Shown here: one piece after another, positions 18,795 to 27,186 of the stretch | Position numbering within the stretch: position 1 is the stretch's first letter | Layout of the letters: each line of letters begins with the position of its first letter | Made by a program: the position numbers and the translations under genes | Notes under the pieces: generated by a model | Databases searched by the model: none | Seen by the model: only the letters and a program-made list of their open reading frames with translations | What the model was told of the DNA's origin: nothing | Assembly (NCBI RefSeq): GCF_003206715.1 | Contig: NZ_PZJU01000004.1 | Coordinates: 20,059 to 84,058 of the forward strand | Source of the DNA: Salinicola peritrichatus | GTDB lineage: Bacteria; Pseudomonadota; Gammaproteobacteria; Pseudomonadales; Halomonadaceae | Reading direction: 5' to 3' | Length of the DNA: 64,000 nt

Positions 18795-18896
18795 TTCGCG
18801 CATGACCTGGGTAGTATGCTGGAAATCCTTGTGGGTTATCGAACGCGACATGCTGATTGACACTCTAACGCGCCATCCCACCGGAGGCGGCCCTCA

Positions 18897-19592
18897 GTGG
18901 CCGCCTCTCGCCGTTCGTCGCTGCCTGCGTTCATGTTTCGGCTGCTGAAGGGATTGCTGACGATTCTGGCGGTCGGTTTGCTGCTGCTGACCGTCGGCAT
19001 CGTCGTGATCAATTTATGGATCTTCGACAAGACGCAAGCGCGAATCGAGCATGAGGTACCGCTCTGCACGGTACAGCCGGTTGGCCTGGTCTTCGGCACC
19101 GCCCAATGGCTGCGCAAGGGCGGTCCCAATCCCTATTATCAAGCGCGCATGGAAACGGCCGCCGAGCTGCTGCGCCTTGGGCGAGTTCAGCACCTGCTGC
19201 TTTCGGGCGACAACCGCACCCGCTACTACAACGAACCGATCAGCATGTGGCGCTCGTTGCGCTACCGCAACGTAGACGATTCTCACATGACGCTGGACTA
19301 CGCCGGCTTCAGCACCTTCGACAGCGTCGTTCGCGCCAAGGAGATATTCGGTGCCGAGCGGCTGATGCTGATTTCGCAGGACTGGCACCTGTCGCGGGCG
19401 TTGTTCATTGCCGATGCGCTGGGGATCGAGGCCACCGGTTGCGCGGTGCCGGACGATGGCGCCAAGGGCGAGTGGCGTTTGCGTCTGCGGGAATGGCTGG
19501 CGCGCGCGGCGACTTTCGGCGATCTCTACCTTTGGGGGCGCGAGCCTTACTTTCTCGGCCCGTTCGAGCCGATCAAGGTGTCGCCGCCGTGA
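18897..19592 (+). CDS. SanA/YdcF-like DUF218 membrane protein
   Basis: A 231-residue protein starting at GTG behind a GGAGG site. One N-terminal membrane helix (about residues 14-40) is followed by a DUF218 domain facing the periplasm, with VFGTAQW, LLSGDNRTRYYNEP, the SanA-type stretch DYAGFSTFDSVVRAKEIFG and QDWHLSRALFIADALGI. E. coli SanA is tied to envelope barrier function and vancomycin exclusion at high temperature; its chemistry is not firmly established. An in-frame ATG 12 codons later has no ribosome-binding site. It stands alone, downstream of suf. Confidence 0.85.
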   Translation: MAASRRSSLPAFMFRLLKGLLTILAVGLLLLTVGIVVINLWIFDKTQARIEHEVPLCTVQPVGLVFGTAQWLRKGGPNPYYQARMETAAELLRLGRVQHLLLSGDNRTRYYNEPISMWRSLRYRNVDDSHMTLDYAGFSTFDSVVRAKEIFGAERLMLISQDWHLSRALFIADALGIEATGCAVPDDGAKGEWRLRLREWLARAATFGDLYLWGREPYFLGPFEPIKVSPP

Positions 19593-19625
19593 GTGACGAT
19601 TCTCGTAGAGAAGCTGGCAAAACCT

Positions 19626-20066
19626 TCAGCGCTGACGCTGCTGCAGCTTGTTGATCTCGCGGATCAGCGCGCGGCAGTTCTTCCAGCAGCGCTCGAGCGC
19701 CGGCTCCAGCGGTTCCGGCAGCGGATGGGTGAAGGCCGTGCCCAGCGCCTGCATCAATACGCGTTCCTGCTCGAGCAATTCACCCAGCAGCACGGCGCTG
19801 TCGTTACCCACGAAGCTCTTGATTCGGCTCCACAGCCAGAGATAGTCATCGCGTTCCACGTCGGCGTCGCGCGGCAACATGTCGAGATGTTCGCGAACCA
19901 GGTCCTGCAGTTCGCGCATGGCCGCTCCACGTTCCTCGTAATGGGGTTTCAGGGCATTACGCAACGCCGGACGCAGGCGATCGAGATTGTCCTGAAAATA
20001 ATCGAGACTGTCGGCCAGCGCTTCGAGCACGCTGTCCATCGCCACTTGGCGATTGTCGAGAAACAT
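19626..20066 (-). CDS. Hypothetical helical protein
   Basis: A 146-residue protein I do not recognise. The start MFLDNRQVAMDSVLEALAD is supported by AGGAGGT about 10 bases upstream. The sequence is almost entirely helical and charged, with many Glu, Arg and Leu, tryptophans at DYLWLWSRI and a C-terminal CWKNCRALIREINKLQQRQR. No signal peptide or membrane segment. It lies convergent to the SanA-like gene and next to rimK. Cytosolic localisation is likely. Confidence 0.7.
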   Translation of the reverse strand: MFLDNRQVAMDSVLEALADSLDYFQDNLDRLRPALRNALKPHYEERGAAMRELQDLVREHLDMLPRDADVERDDYLWLWSRIKSFVGNDSAVLLGELLEQERVLMQALGTAFTHPLPEPLEPALERCWKNCRALIREINKLQQRQR

Positions 20067-20176
20067 GTGCGGCCACCTCCTGAGGTGACACAAATTGTGC
20101 GACCGGAAACACTGTTTTGCTACCCCTGAAAGCAGAAAAATTTAGCATTTCCGGCTATTTGTTTACTCCCTCCACC

Positions 20177-21085
20177 TTACCCCTTGGGTTTCGGCGGCGC
20201 CTTGCGTGGCGCGACGGCGTTCTTCTCCAGATGCTCGACGATCAGGCCAGCGATATCCTTGCCCGTTGCCGCTTCGATGCCCTGCAGCCCCGGAGACGAA
20301 TTGACTTCCATGATCACCGGGCCGTGATTGGAACGCAGCAGATCGACCCCGGCGACGCGCAGCCCCATGGCCTTGGCCGCGCGAATCGCGGTGGAGCGCT
20401 CTTCGGGGGTAATGCGAATGACGCTGGCGGTACCGCCGCGGTGCAGATTGGAGCGAAACTCGCCCTCGGCCGCCTGGCGTTTCATTGCCGCCACCACCTT
20501 GTCACCGATCACCAGACAGCGAATGTCGGCCCCTTTGGCTTCCTTGATGTACTCCTGGACCATGATGTTCGCTTTCATGCCCATGAAGGCCTGGATGACC
20601 GATTCGGCGGCTTGATTGGTTTCGGCCAGCACCACGCCGATACCCTGTGTGCCCTCCAGCAGTTTGATCACCAGTGGCGCGCCCTTGACCATGGTGATCA
20701 GGTCGGGGATGTCGTCCGGCGAATGGGCAAACCCAGTGACCGGCAGGCCTAGGCCCTTGCGCGACAGCAGTTGCAGCGAGCGCAACTTGTCACGCGAGCG
20801 GGTGATCGCAACCGAGTCGTTGAGCACATAGGTGTTCATCATTTCGAACTGGCGCAACACGGCGCAGCCATAGAAAGTCACCGAAGCCCCGATGCGCGGC
20901 ACGATGGCATCGAAGGGCTCGAGCTCCTGGCCTTTGTAGTGAATCGACGGACGATGCGAAGTGATGTTCATGTAGCAGCGCAGGGTGTCCACGACTCTGA
21001 TGCTATGGCCGCGCTGTTCGGCGGCCTCGATCAGTCGGCGCGTCGAGTAGAGGTTGCGATTGCGCGACATGATGCCAATGTGCAT
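20177..21085 (-). CDS. rimK: RimK-type ATP-grasp glutamate ligase
   Basis: A 302-residue ATP-grasp enzyme. In E. coli and Pseudomonas RimK adds glutamate residues to the C-terminus of ribosomal protein S6. Motifs: [18 protein letters not shown] at the start, [25 protein letters not shown] (ATP-grasp), [16 protein letters not shown] and [20 protein letters not shown] with the metal-binding Glu/Asn near the C-terminus. The ATG was chosen by family alignment from memory. The rimB-like protease gene is directly upstream on the same strand, as in Pseudomonas rimABK, where activity is linked to c-di-GMP. An obvious rimA is not seen. Confidence 0.94.
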   Translation of the reverse strand: MHIGIMSRNRNLYSTRRLIEAAEQRGHSIRVVDTLRCYMNITSHRPSIHYKGQELEPFDAIVPRIGASVTFYGCAVLRQFEMMNTYVLNDSVAITRSRDKLRSLQLLSRKGLGLPVTGFAHSPDDIPDLITMVKGAPLVIKLLEGTQGIGVVLAETNQAAESVIQAFMGMKANIMVQEYIKEAKGADIRCLVIGDKVVAAMKRQAAEGEFRSNLHRGGTASVIRITPEERSTAIRAAKAMGLRVAGVDLLRSNHGPVIMEVNSSPGLQGIEAATGKDIAGLIVEHLEKNAVAPRKAPPKPKG

Positions 21086-21126
21086 GAACCAAGGCTCCAG
21101 AAAGTGGGTAAGCGGCCGGGGCCCGC

Positions 21127-21564
21127 TCAGGGTTCGCCATGCAGGAAAGCGGCGCCCGGGGCGACCAGCAGCCGGCGCATGGCGCGTCGACCGAGCAGCA
21201 TGGGATGGCGCATGTTGCTGCGATCGGTCAGCGTCAGCTCGATCGGAAAGTCCAGACTGCCCAGCAATAGACGGGTGCGAATCACGTAGCGCCACGCCTC
21301 CTGGCCGTTGGAACTTCTCACCTTGCGTCGATCATGAAGCGGCAACTGGCACTCGTGGGGCGGCGTTTGCCCGCCACTGGTACGCGTGACGAACCGCACC
21401 CAGGGATGGCCGTTCTCCTCGAACGGTTCGATGGCCTCGGCATGTAGCGCCGAGGTGCGTGCGCCGGTGTCCGCCTTGCAGCAAAGCGTGAGATGCAGAT
21501 CGGGCAGCGAGACCATCTCGCGGCGACCGATGACGGCCTTGGCCTGATAGGGCATTGCTTTCAT
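21127..21564 (-). CDS. rimB: RimB-like retropepsin-type protease (PF05618)
   Basis: A 145-residue protein of the ATP-dependent zinc protease/RimB family. The aspartic-protease-like motif [14 protein letters not shown] carries the Asp-Thr-Gly triad; [11 protein letters not shown] and [15 protein letters not shown] are the other conserved blocks. The start [18 protein letters not shown] follows the usual family N-terminus. In Pseudomonas RimB is a protease linked to RimK action on ribosomal protein S6. It lies 41 bases upstream of rimK and nearly abuts DUF3549. Confidence 0.85.
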   Translation of the reverse strand: MKAMPYQAKAVIGRREMVSLPDLHLTLCCKADTGARTSALHAEAIEPFEENGHPWVRFVTRTSGGQTPPHECQLPLHDRRKVRSSNGQEAWRYVIRTRLLLGSLDFPIELTLTDRSNMRHPMLLGRRAMRRLLVAPGAAFLHGEP

Positions 21565-21568
21565 CAAT

Positions 21569-22579
21569 TCAGACGTTCCACCCTGAGACGCGCTGGCCCA
21601 CGGCACAATCGCGTGGCGCCTGGCGCAACATCATCAATATTGGCAACCTCAGCCGCGGGATCAATGCCAAATCACGAACCACCCGGCGAAAATTGATCTG
21701 CGTGCAGCGCGCCAGGCGCTCGAGAAAGCAGCATAATCTCACTTCGTGCTCCAGGTGATGCCAGCCGCGCGCGGCGATGGCGACGAGACAATCGGCGGCC
21801 ATCAGATCGTCGTCTTCGAGCCAGCGATCCAGCCACTCGCCGACTTGCTGCGTGTCGCTGCCGAGAAGGGCCCGCAGCACGGCGCAGTAGCGCTCGAGAT
21901 CCTGGGCCTCGCGGGCCGGTTCCAACAGTTGCCATAGCGGTAACAGCAACTCTTGAGGGGTATCACCATGCTCGAGCAGGTAACACAGCGGTATCAGGAC
22001 TTCCCGCGGCAGTCTCGGCAGCCGCTGACCCAGTGCGGCGGTAAGCTCGGGGTCCTGTGTCACGACCAGGTCCGCCAGGCCCTGCAAGCCGATCATCTGC
22101 CAGTTGAGCGAGCTATCGCCGAGCAGGTATCGTCGCGCCATCTCGGTATGTGGCGATGTGGGCTGGTCGAACTGCCGTGAGAGGCGAGCATGCAGCAGCG
22201 CGCGCTGGTGGAGCTCCGGCTCGAATGCCAGCGGGTTGTCCTGCATCAGATTCTCGACCGGCTGTGCAGAGGCGTCGTCGCCTTGGGCGCCCAATGTCTG
22301 CAACAGACGCTCGAGAAAGGCGTCGCGCGGTGCCGGTGACAGTAGACCCTGCTCATCGAGTGGCAGCGACAGAAACCAGATTACCGGATCCGGTCCGGCA
22401 GCCGGCCAGCGTAAGGCGCACGCTAGCTGGGCGTGGCCATTCCACGGCAATGGCCAGGCTTGCTGCTCGCGCTCGAAAGCCTCGAAGATGCGAGAAGATA
22501 GCGGAGCTACGCGTCGTCCCAGCGTAGAAAGTGCTATCTGGGCGCCGCTATGCGTAAAGAAATCGCTTAGCGTTTGCAT
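21569..22579 (-). CDS. DUF3549 family protein
   Basis: A 336-residue protein whose opening (MQTLSDFFTHSGAQ) and overall layout match DUF3549, conserved in Pseudomonas and Halomonas and of unknown function. It is Leu- and Arg-rich, mostly helical, with HEAT-like repeating segments (LPREVLIPLCYLLEHGD, LLLPLWQLLEPAREAQDLERY). No signal peptide or membrane helices. The stop lies 4 bases from the rimB-like start, so the three genes may form an operon. It may be a cytosolic scaffold, but that is a guess. Confidence 0.8.
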   Translation of the reverse strand: MQTLSDFFTHSGAQIALSTLGRRVAPLSSRIFEAFEREQQAWPLPWNGHAQLACALRWPAAGPDPVIWFLSLPLDEQGLLSPAPRDAFLERLLQTLGAQGDDASAQPVENLMQDNPLAFEPELHQRALLHARLSRQFDQPTSPHTEMARRYLLGDSSLNWQMIGLQGLADLVVTQDPELTAALGQRLPRLPREVLIPLCYLLEHGDTPQELLLPLWQLLEPAREAQDLERYCAVLRALLGSDTQQVGEWLDRWLEDDDLMAADCLVAIAARGWHHLEHEVRLCCFLERLARCTQINFRRVVRDLALIPRLRLPILMMLRQAPRDCAVGQRVSGWNV

Positions 22580-22713
22580 GATGGGCGGTCGTCATGTTCA
22601 TTCGTGGCGCGCACTGTAACTTGCGCGACCCACGACTGGATAGAGCTTGATCAAAAATTGAGCGGCCGCTCGAAAATCATGGCGCATGCCGCTCAGCGGA
22701 ATATGTCCCAAGT

Positions 22714-22722
22714 TTATCCACA
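22714..22722 (+). promoter_or_regulatory. Perfect DnaA box
   Basis: TTATCCACA, an exact consensus DnaA box, in the spacer between the divergent DUF3549 and yqcC genes. It could be a regulatory or titration site. One 9-mer alone is weak evidence. Confidence 0.35.
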
Positions 22723-22810
22723 ATCTCTTTCAGCTATTCTGTGAGCAACCGGACCCGAGAGCCACAAAAATGCGAGACCACGCGAGACCACGATAGGAGA
22801 AGGAGAGGTA

Positions 22811-23137
22811 ATGACATCGCATGACGATCTGGCCCAGGCCCTGCGCCAACTGGCAACGACGCTCGAGCAGGCCGGCCTGTGGGACGAGCCATGCCCCGAA
22901 CCTGCGGCTTTCGAAAGCCGGCAGCCGTTCTGTGTCGATACGATGACCTTGCCGCAGTGGCTGCGCTATGTGTTCATTGCGCGGTTGCAGGCCCTGGCCG
23001 ATGCCCAGGCCCAGTTGCCGGCCAATTGTGCGGTGGCGCCGGCGATGGAAGTCTGGCTCAAGGATTCGACGATGACGGAGAAGGGGAGCGTGATTCGAGA
23101 CATCGCGGTGGTTGACCGAATCGTCACCGAAGCTTGA
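22811..23137 (+). CDS. yqcC: YqcC family protein (DUF446)
   Basis: A 108-residue member of the YqcC family, small helical cytosolic proteins of unknown function. The conserved block is FCVDTMTLPQWLRYVFIARLQALADAQAQLP, followed by APAMEVWLK. The start follows GGAGAAGGAGAGG. In many gammaproteobacteria yqcC neighbours truC; here no truC follows and the gene ends at a strong terminator shared with the convergent porin gene. Confidence 0.88.
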   Translation: MTSHDDLAQALRQLATTLEQAGLWDEPCPEPAAFESRQPFCVDTMTLPQWLRYVFIARLQALADAQAQLPANCAVAPAMEVWLKDSTMTEKGSVIRDIAVVDRIVTEA

Positions 23138-23158
23138 TCTGCGTTGCGGCAGGCGATA

Positions 23159-23185
23159 AAAAACCGGGCGCAGGGCCCGGTTTTT
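23159..23185. terminator. Bidirectional intrinsic terminator
   Basis: AAAAACCGGGC - GCAGG - GCCCGGTTTTT: an 11-base perfect stem with A and T tracts on both sides. It ends yqcC on the plus strand and the OmpW-type gene on the minus strand. Confidence 0.9.
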
Positions 23186-23209
23186 GGGAATGTGGCGAGG
23201 AGTATGGCC

Positions 23210-23761
23210 TTAGAAGCGCAGCATCGCGCCGGCACCCACGGTAAGCGGGTTCACGTCGACATCGCGACCGCCGTCGATATCGGCGCTGACGTCGGCATAT
23301 TGCGCAAAGGCGTTGAAGCCGAAGTTGTCGGTCACGTTCAAATCGACCCCGAGCTCGCCCACGGCGCCCCAGGAATCGTCGACGCTACCGACACCGCTTT
23401 CATCGGAGAACGTGGTGTAGTTGACACCGACACCCGCGTAAGGCTGAACACGCGAATCCATGCCGCCGAGCGGATAATACTGCGCCATCAGGTTGACCGG
23501 AATCTGCTTGAAGCTGCCGCCTTCGGCATGCACTTCGGTCTTGGTCATGGAGCTCAGCTGGACGCCCAGCTTGTCGTGGAACATATAGCCAAGCCCGAGG
23601 TAGCCACCGGTGTCGTCATCGGCATAGCCGTCATCGGTCTCGACCTTGGCCACGCCTGCGCGGGCAAAGAAATCACCAGCATCGTAAGCGAAGGCTGCCT
23701 GGGTTCCGAATGCGCAAGCGCCGGCAACTACCATGGCGGGAAACAGTTTGGTCTTAGTCAT
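23210..23761 (-). CDS. OmpW-type outer-membrane beta-barrel protein
   Basis: A 183-residue outer-membrane protein. The ATG at MTKTKLFP gives a clear signal peptide ending in QAAFA. The mature part has the alternating pattern of a small beta-barrel and OmpW-like stretches LGLGYMFHDKLGVQL, PVNLMAQYYPLGG and VQPYAGVGVNYTTF, and it ends in phenylalanine, the usual barrel-assembly signal. OmpW proteins are eight-stranded channels for small hydrophobic molecules and often respond to osmotic or oxidative stress. This copy is slightly short. It stands alone and shares a terminator with yqcC. Substrate unknown. Confidence 0.82.
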   Translation of the reverse strand: MTKTKLFPAMVVAGACAFGTQAAFAYDAGDFFARAGVAKVETDDGYADDDTGGYLGLGYMFHDKLGVQLSSMTKTEVHAEGGSFKQIPVNLMAQYYPLGGMDSRVQPYAGVGVNYTTFSDESGVGSVDDSWGAVGELGVDLNVTDNFGFNAFAQYADVSADIDGGRDVDVNPLTVGAGAMLRF

Positions 23762-24016
23762 GATCAAGTACTCCCTTCTTTGCATCATGTAGCCGTGTTA
23801 CCGGCTTTCACATTCTGTGAAACAACACGGATAGGATAGAAAACAGTGTTCTTTAAGTCTAGTAAAATTTTGAAACAGTGTTTTTTTACCTGTATGCAGT
23901 GTTTTCCCAGCGTCATGCAGAGGCGGCGTCCAGCCACTACGCTAAACGTAGTTGCTTGGCTGTCGGGTTTCCAACTTCCTCAACGATAGCGAGATTGCGA
24001 TCTATAAGGAGCGCTC

Positions 24017-24985
24017 GTGGGAGAACATCAAGTGCGCTGGATGCTGTCGATCGTCGTACCGGTCATGAACGAGGAGCATGCCATCGCAGACTTCCTGTCG
24101 GCCGTCGATGCCGCCTTGGGCGGCGCCGTACCCGAACTGGAGATTCTGTTCATCGATGACGGTTCCACCGACGCGACGCTAGCCAGCTTGCGCCAGGCTG
24201 CGGCCAGGGATCCGCGGGTTCGCGTGCTCGCGTTGACGCGCAACTTCGGCAAGGAGGCGGCCATGACCGCCGGGCTCGATCACGCGCGCGGCGACGCGGT
24301 GGTGCCGATGGACGTCGACCTGCAGGATCCGCCCGAGGTGATACTCGAGTTCATTCGCTACTGGCGCGACGAGGGCTACGACATGGTCTACGGCGTACGT
24401 GGCTCGCGTGCCGAAGACACGCAAACCAAGCGCGCCACGGCCGGGCTCTTCTACCGTTTCTTCAATCGCCTGGCCGAAACGCACATTCCCAGCAATGCCG
24501 GCGACTTCCGGCTGATGGATCGCCGGGTGGTGGAGGCGATCAAACGCCTGCCGGAACGCAACCGCTTCATGAAGGGGCTGTTCAGCTGGCCGGGCTATCG
24601 CTCCATCGGCGTCTATTATTCGCGCCCGGCCCGCGAGAGCGGAGTCAGCAAGTTCAACTACTGGAAGCTGTGGAACTTCGCGATCGACGGCTTCGTCAGT
24701 TTCTCCACCTGGCCGCTACGGGTCTGGATGTACTTCGGTGCCATCGTGGCGGCGATCGCCTTCTTGTACATCCTGCTGCTTGTCGGGCGGGTAATCGTCG
24801 TCGGCAACGACGTTCCCGGTTACGCTTCGCTGATGACCGCGGTTCTGTTTTTCGGTGGCATGCAGCTGTTGTCGATCGGCATTCTCGGGGAGTACATCGG
24901 CAGGCTGTTCATCGAGACCAAGCAGCGCCCGCTCTATCTGATCGCCGAGGACAGTCTCACAGCAGAATCCTCCGACTCGCCATGA
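24017..24985 (+). CDS. GtrB/DPM1-type polyprenyl-phosphate glycosyltransferase
   Basis: A 322-residue inner-membrane GT2 enzyme starting at GTG behind AAGGA. Motifs: SIVVPVMNEE, FIDDGSTDAT, LTRNFGKEAAMTAGLDHA, the acidic MDVDLQDPPE, and NRFMKGLFSWPGYR. Two C-terminal membrane helices lie at about residues 235-300 (WPLRVWMYFGAIVAAIAFLYILLLVG and MTAVLFFGGMQLLSIGILGEYIG). Such enzymes load a sugar onto undecaprenyl phosphate at the cytosolic face. The next gene, coupled by ATGA, is a GtrA-type flippase, so the pair probably serves O-antigen or surface glycan decoration. No third gtr gene is adjacent. Confidence 0.9.
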   Translation: MGEHQVRWMLSIVVPVMNEEHAIADFLSAVDAALGGAVPELEILFIDDGSTDATLASLRQAAARDPRVRVLALTRNFGKEAAMTAGLDHARGDAVVPMDVDLQDPPEVILEFIRYWRDEGYDMVYGVRGSRAEDTQTKRATAGLFYRFFNRLAETHIPSNAGDFRLMDRRVVEAIKRLPERNRFMKGLFSWPGYRSIGVYYSRPARESGVSKFNYWKLWNFAIDGFVSFSTWPLRVWMYFGAIVAAIAFLYILLLVGRVIVVGNDVPGYASLMTAVLFFGGMQLLSIGILGEYIGRLFIETKQRPLYLIAEDSLTAESSDSP

Positions 24986-25371
24986 GGCGCCTGAAACGCG
25001 AGGCCGGCACCGCGACCCGGTTCGGACTGGTTGGCGGCGTGGCGACGATGGCGCATCTTGGCGTGGCGGCGGCACTGAGTGCGTTGTGGCCGGCGTTGTC
25101 GGAGTTCATCGTCAATCTTTTCGCCTTTGCGGTGGCGTTCCAGATCTCGCTGGTCGGGCATCGCCGCCTGACCTTTCGCCGTCGGGGCAGCGCACGACGC
25201 TTCTTCGTGTTGGCGCTGTTCGGCTTTGCGCTCAACAACGGCATATTGGGAACGCTGCTGGCATCGACGGCGATACGTGGATTCTGGGCCATCGGTATCG
25301 CCACCTTGACGGTGCCGATAGTGACTTATGTTGGCTCTCGCCTGTGGGCATTTCGCGAACGTCGGATATGA
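24982..25371 (+). CDS. GtrA-family membrane flippase
   Basis: A 129-residue protein with four predicted membrane helices and GtrA features: TRFGLVGGVATMAHL at the N-terminus, FAVAFQISLVGHRRLTFRR and TVPIVTYVGSRLWAFR at the end. GtrA proteins are thought to flip the undecaprenyl-linked sugar made by GtrB. The start overlaps the stop of the glycosyltransferase gene in ATGA. A large hairpin follows the stop codon. Confidence 0.88.
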   Translation: MRRLKREAGTATRFGLVGGVATMAHLGVAAALSALWPALSEFIVNLFAFAVAFQISLVGHRRLTFRRRGSARRFFVLALFGFALNNGILGTLLASTAIRGFWAIGIATLTVPIVTYVGSRLWAFRERRI

Positions 25372-25382
25372 CAGAAAGCATC

Positions 25383-25414
25383 GGAAAGGCCGCAGCGAGA
25401 ACTGCGTCCTTTCC
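25383..25414. terminator. Long hairpin between convergent gtrA-like and putP genes
   Basis: GGAAAGGCCGCAG / CTGCGTCCTTTCC, a 13-base stem with one mismatch and a 6-base loop (CGAGAA). It begins 11 bases after the gtrA-like stop. There is no T tract, so factor-dependent ending or RNA protection is possible. Confidence 0.6.
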
Positions 25415-25510
25415 GCCACTCAAGCGGGTCTCAGGCAATGCCGTCGCAGGTACGACAAAGGGCCCCCCGCAGGAGCCTTCGGTGACCACGAGCGCGTGAC
25501 GCGCATGCCG

Positions 25511-27001
25511 TTAGCGTGAGATTTGTTTGTATTCACCCGCATCGCTGGTCGCGCCGCTCACTACCAGGATGGCTATGAAGGAGGCGATGAAACCAGGGAT
25601 GATTTCGTAGACACCCGGGCCACCGAGGAACGACGCATTCCAGCCCAGCGAGATCCACAGCATGACGGTGACGGCACCCACCACCATGCCCGCGATGGCG
25701 CCAGCGCCGTTCGTGCGCGACCACATCAGCGACAGGATGATCAACGGGCCGAAGGCAGCACCGAAGCCTGCCCAGGCATTACTGACCAACCCCAGCACCT
25801 GAGAGTTCGGGTCGGACGCAATGATGGCCGCTACCACACCCACCAGCACGACGCTGAACCTGCCCACGCGAACGGTTTCCTTCTCGGTCGCCTCTTTACG
25901 CAGAAACAGGCGGTAGAAATCCTCGGTCAGCGAGGAAGAGGCCACCAGAAGCTGGCTGGAGATGGTGCTCATGATCGCGGCGAGCAGTGCTGCATAGAGG
26001 AAGCCGGTAATCAACGGGTGGAAAAGCAGATCCGCCAGGATGATGAAGATCGTTTCCGGATCCTGGACGTCCAGGCCATTGCGCACTGCATAGGCGCGGC
26101 CGAATATCCCCACCGAGATCGCGCCGACCAGCGAGACGAGCATCCAGCTCATGCCGATGTTGCGGGCGACGGGGACATCCTTCAGCGATCGGATGGCCAT
26201 GAAGCGCACGATGATGTGCGGTTGCCCGAAGTAACCGAGTCCCCAGGTGACCGCGGAGAGCCAGCCGATGAAGGTCAGGCCGTTCGTCCACGACAGCAGG
26301 GTGGGATCGACTGCGTTCAGGGTCTGCGATGCCTGGGCGAAACCCCCGCCACCTTCGCCGAAGAGCACCACTGCCGGCATGATCACCAGGGCCAGCATCA
26401 TGATGCAGCCCTGCACGAAGTCGGTCATGCTCACTGCCAGGAAACCGCCGACGACGGTGTAGATGAGCACCACGCCGAGCGTGATGATCACGCCCGTCGC
26501 ATAGTCGCTCAACCCGCCGATGTCGATCACGCCGGCGAAGGCACTGTCGAACAACTTGCCGCCCGCCACCAGGCCCGACGCCGTATAGATCGAGAAAAAG
26601 ACGACGATGACGATGGCGGATATCGTCCTCAGCGACATGGCTCGGGTCGGAAACCGATTGGCCAGGAATTCGGGAATGGTGATCGCATTGCCATAGTGAA
26701 CCGTCTGTTCACGCAGGCGCGGTGCGACGAGAAGCCAGTTGAAGAAGGCACCCACGAACAGACCGATACCGATCCAGGCCGAGCCCAGGCCGGAGACGAA
26801 CAGCGCCCCGGGCAAGCCCAGCAGCAACCAGCCGCTCATGTCCGAAGCGCCGGCCGACAGGGCCGCCACCTGCGGACTCAGGGTGCGGCCACCCAGCATG
26901 TAATCTTCAGAGGTGGCGGTGGACGTGCGCATGGCATACAGACCGATGGCGATCATGAGCACGAAATAAGCAATCAGGCTGATCCAAACTCCGATAGCCA
27001 T
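25511..27001 (-). CDS. putP: Sodium/proline symporter PutP
   Basis: A 496-residue member of the sodium:solute symporter family, with about 13 membrane helices. The start MAIGVWISLIAYFVLMIAIG follows GGGAG. Family motifs: TSEDYMLGGRTLSPQVAALSAGASDMSGWLLLGLPG near the N-terminus, NAITIPEFLANRF, and AAIMSTISSQLLVASSSLTEDFYR, which holds the sodium-site residues. It imports proline as nutrient or osmoprotectant. It lies downstream of putA on the same strand with about 185 bases between, so it may be cotranscribed or have its own promoter. Confidence 0.95.
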   Translation of the reverse strand: MAIGVWISLIAYFVLMIAIGLYAMRTSTATSEDYMLGGRTLSPQVAALSAGASDMSGWLLLGLPGALFVSGLGSAWIGIGLFVGAFFNWLLVAPRLREQTVHYGNAITIPEFLANRFPTRAMSLRTISAIVIVVFFSIYTASGLVAGGKLFDSAFAGVIDIGGLSDYATGVIITLGVVLIYTVVGGFLAVSMTDFVQGCIMMLALVIMPAVVLFGEGGGGFAQASQTLNAVDPTLLSWTNGLTFIGWLSAVTWGLGYFGQPHIIVRFMAIRSLKDVPVARNIGMSWMLVSLVGAISVGIFGRAYAVRNGLDVQDPETIFIILADLLFHPLITGFLYAALLAAIMSTISSQLLVASSSLTEDFYRLFLRKEATEKETVRVGRFSVVLVGVVAAIIASDPNSQVLGLVSNAWAGFGAAFGPLIILSLMWSRTNGAGAIAGMVVGAVTVMLWISLGWNASFLGGPGVYEIIPGFIASFIAILVVSGATSDAGEYKQISR

Positions 27002-27186
27002 AGGGCGTCTCCCTTTCTTAGTTATTGGACCGGAAATAGCTCCGGCGGGCGATTGATTCGTAGTCGAGTTTCCCTGTCGAAGAAGAGCCTTGCGATCAAG
27101 GAGAATGCGAAGGTAACACCCGTATTTGACGTTGTTTTCGATCACCGGGAACGTCCTTGCTCATCGTTCCCGGCGGTGCGTGAGTC

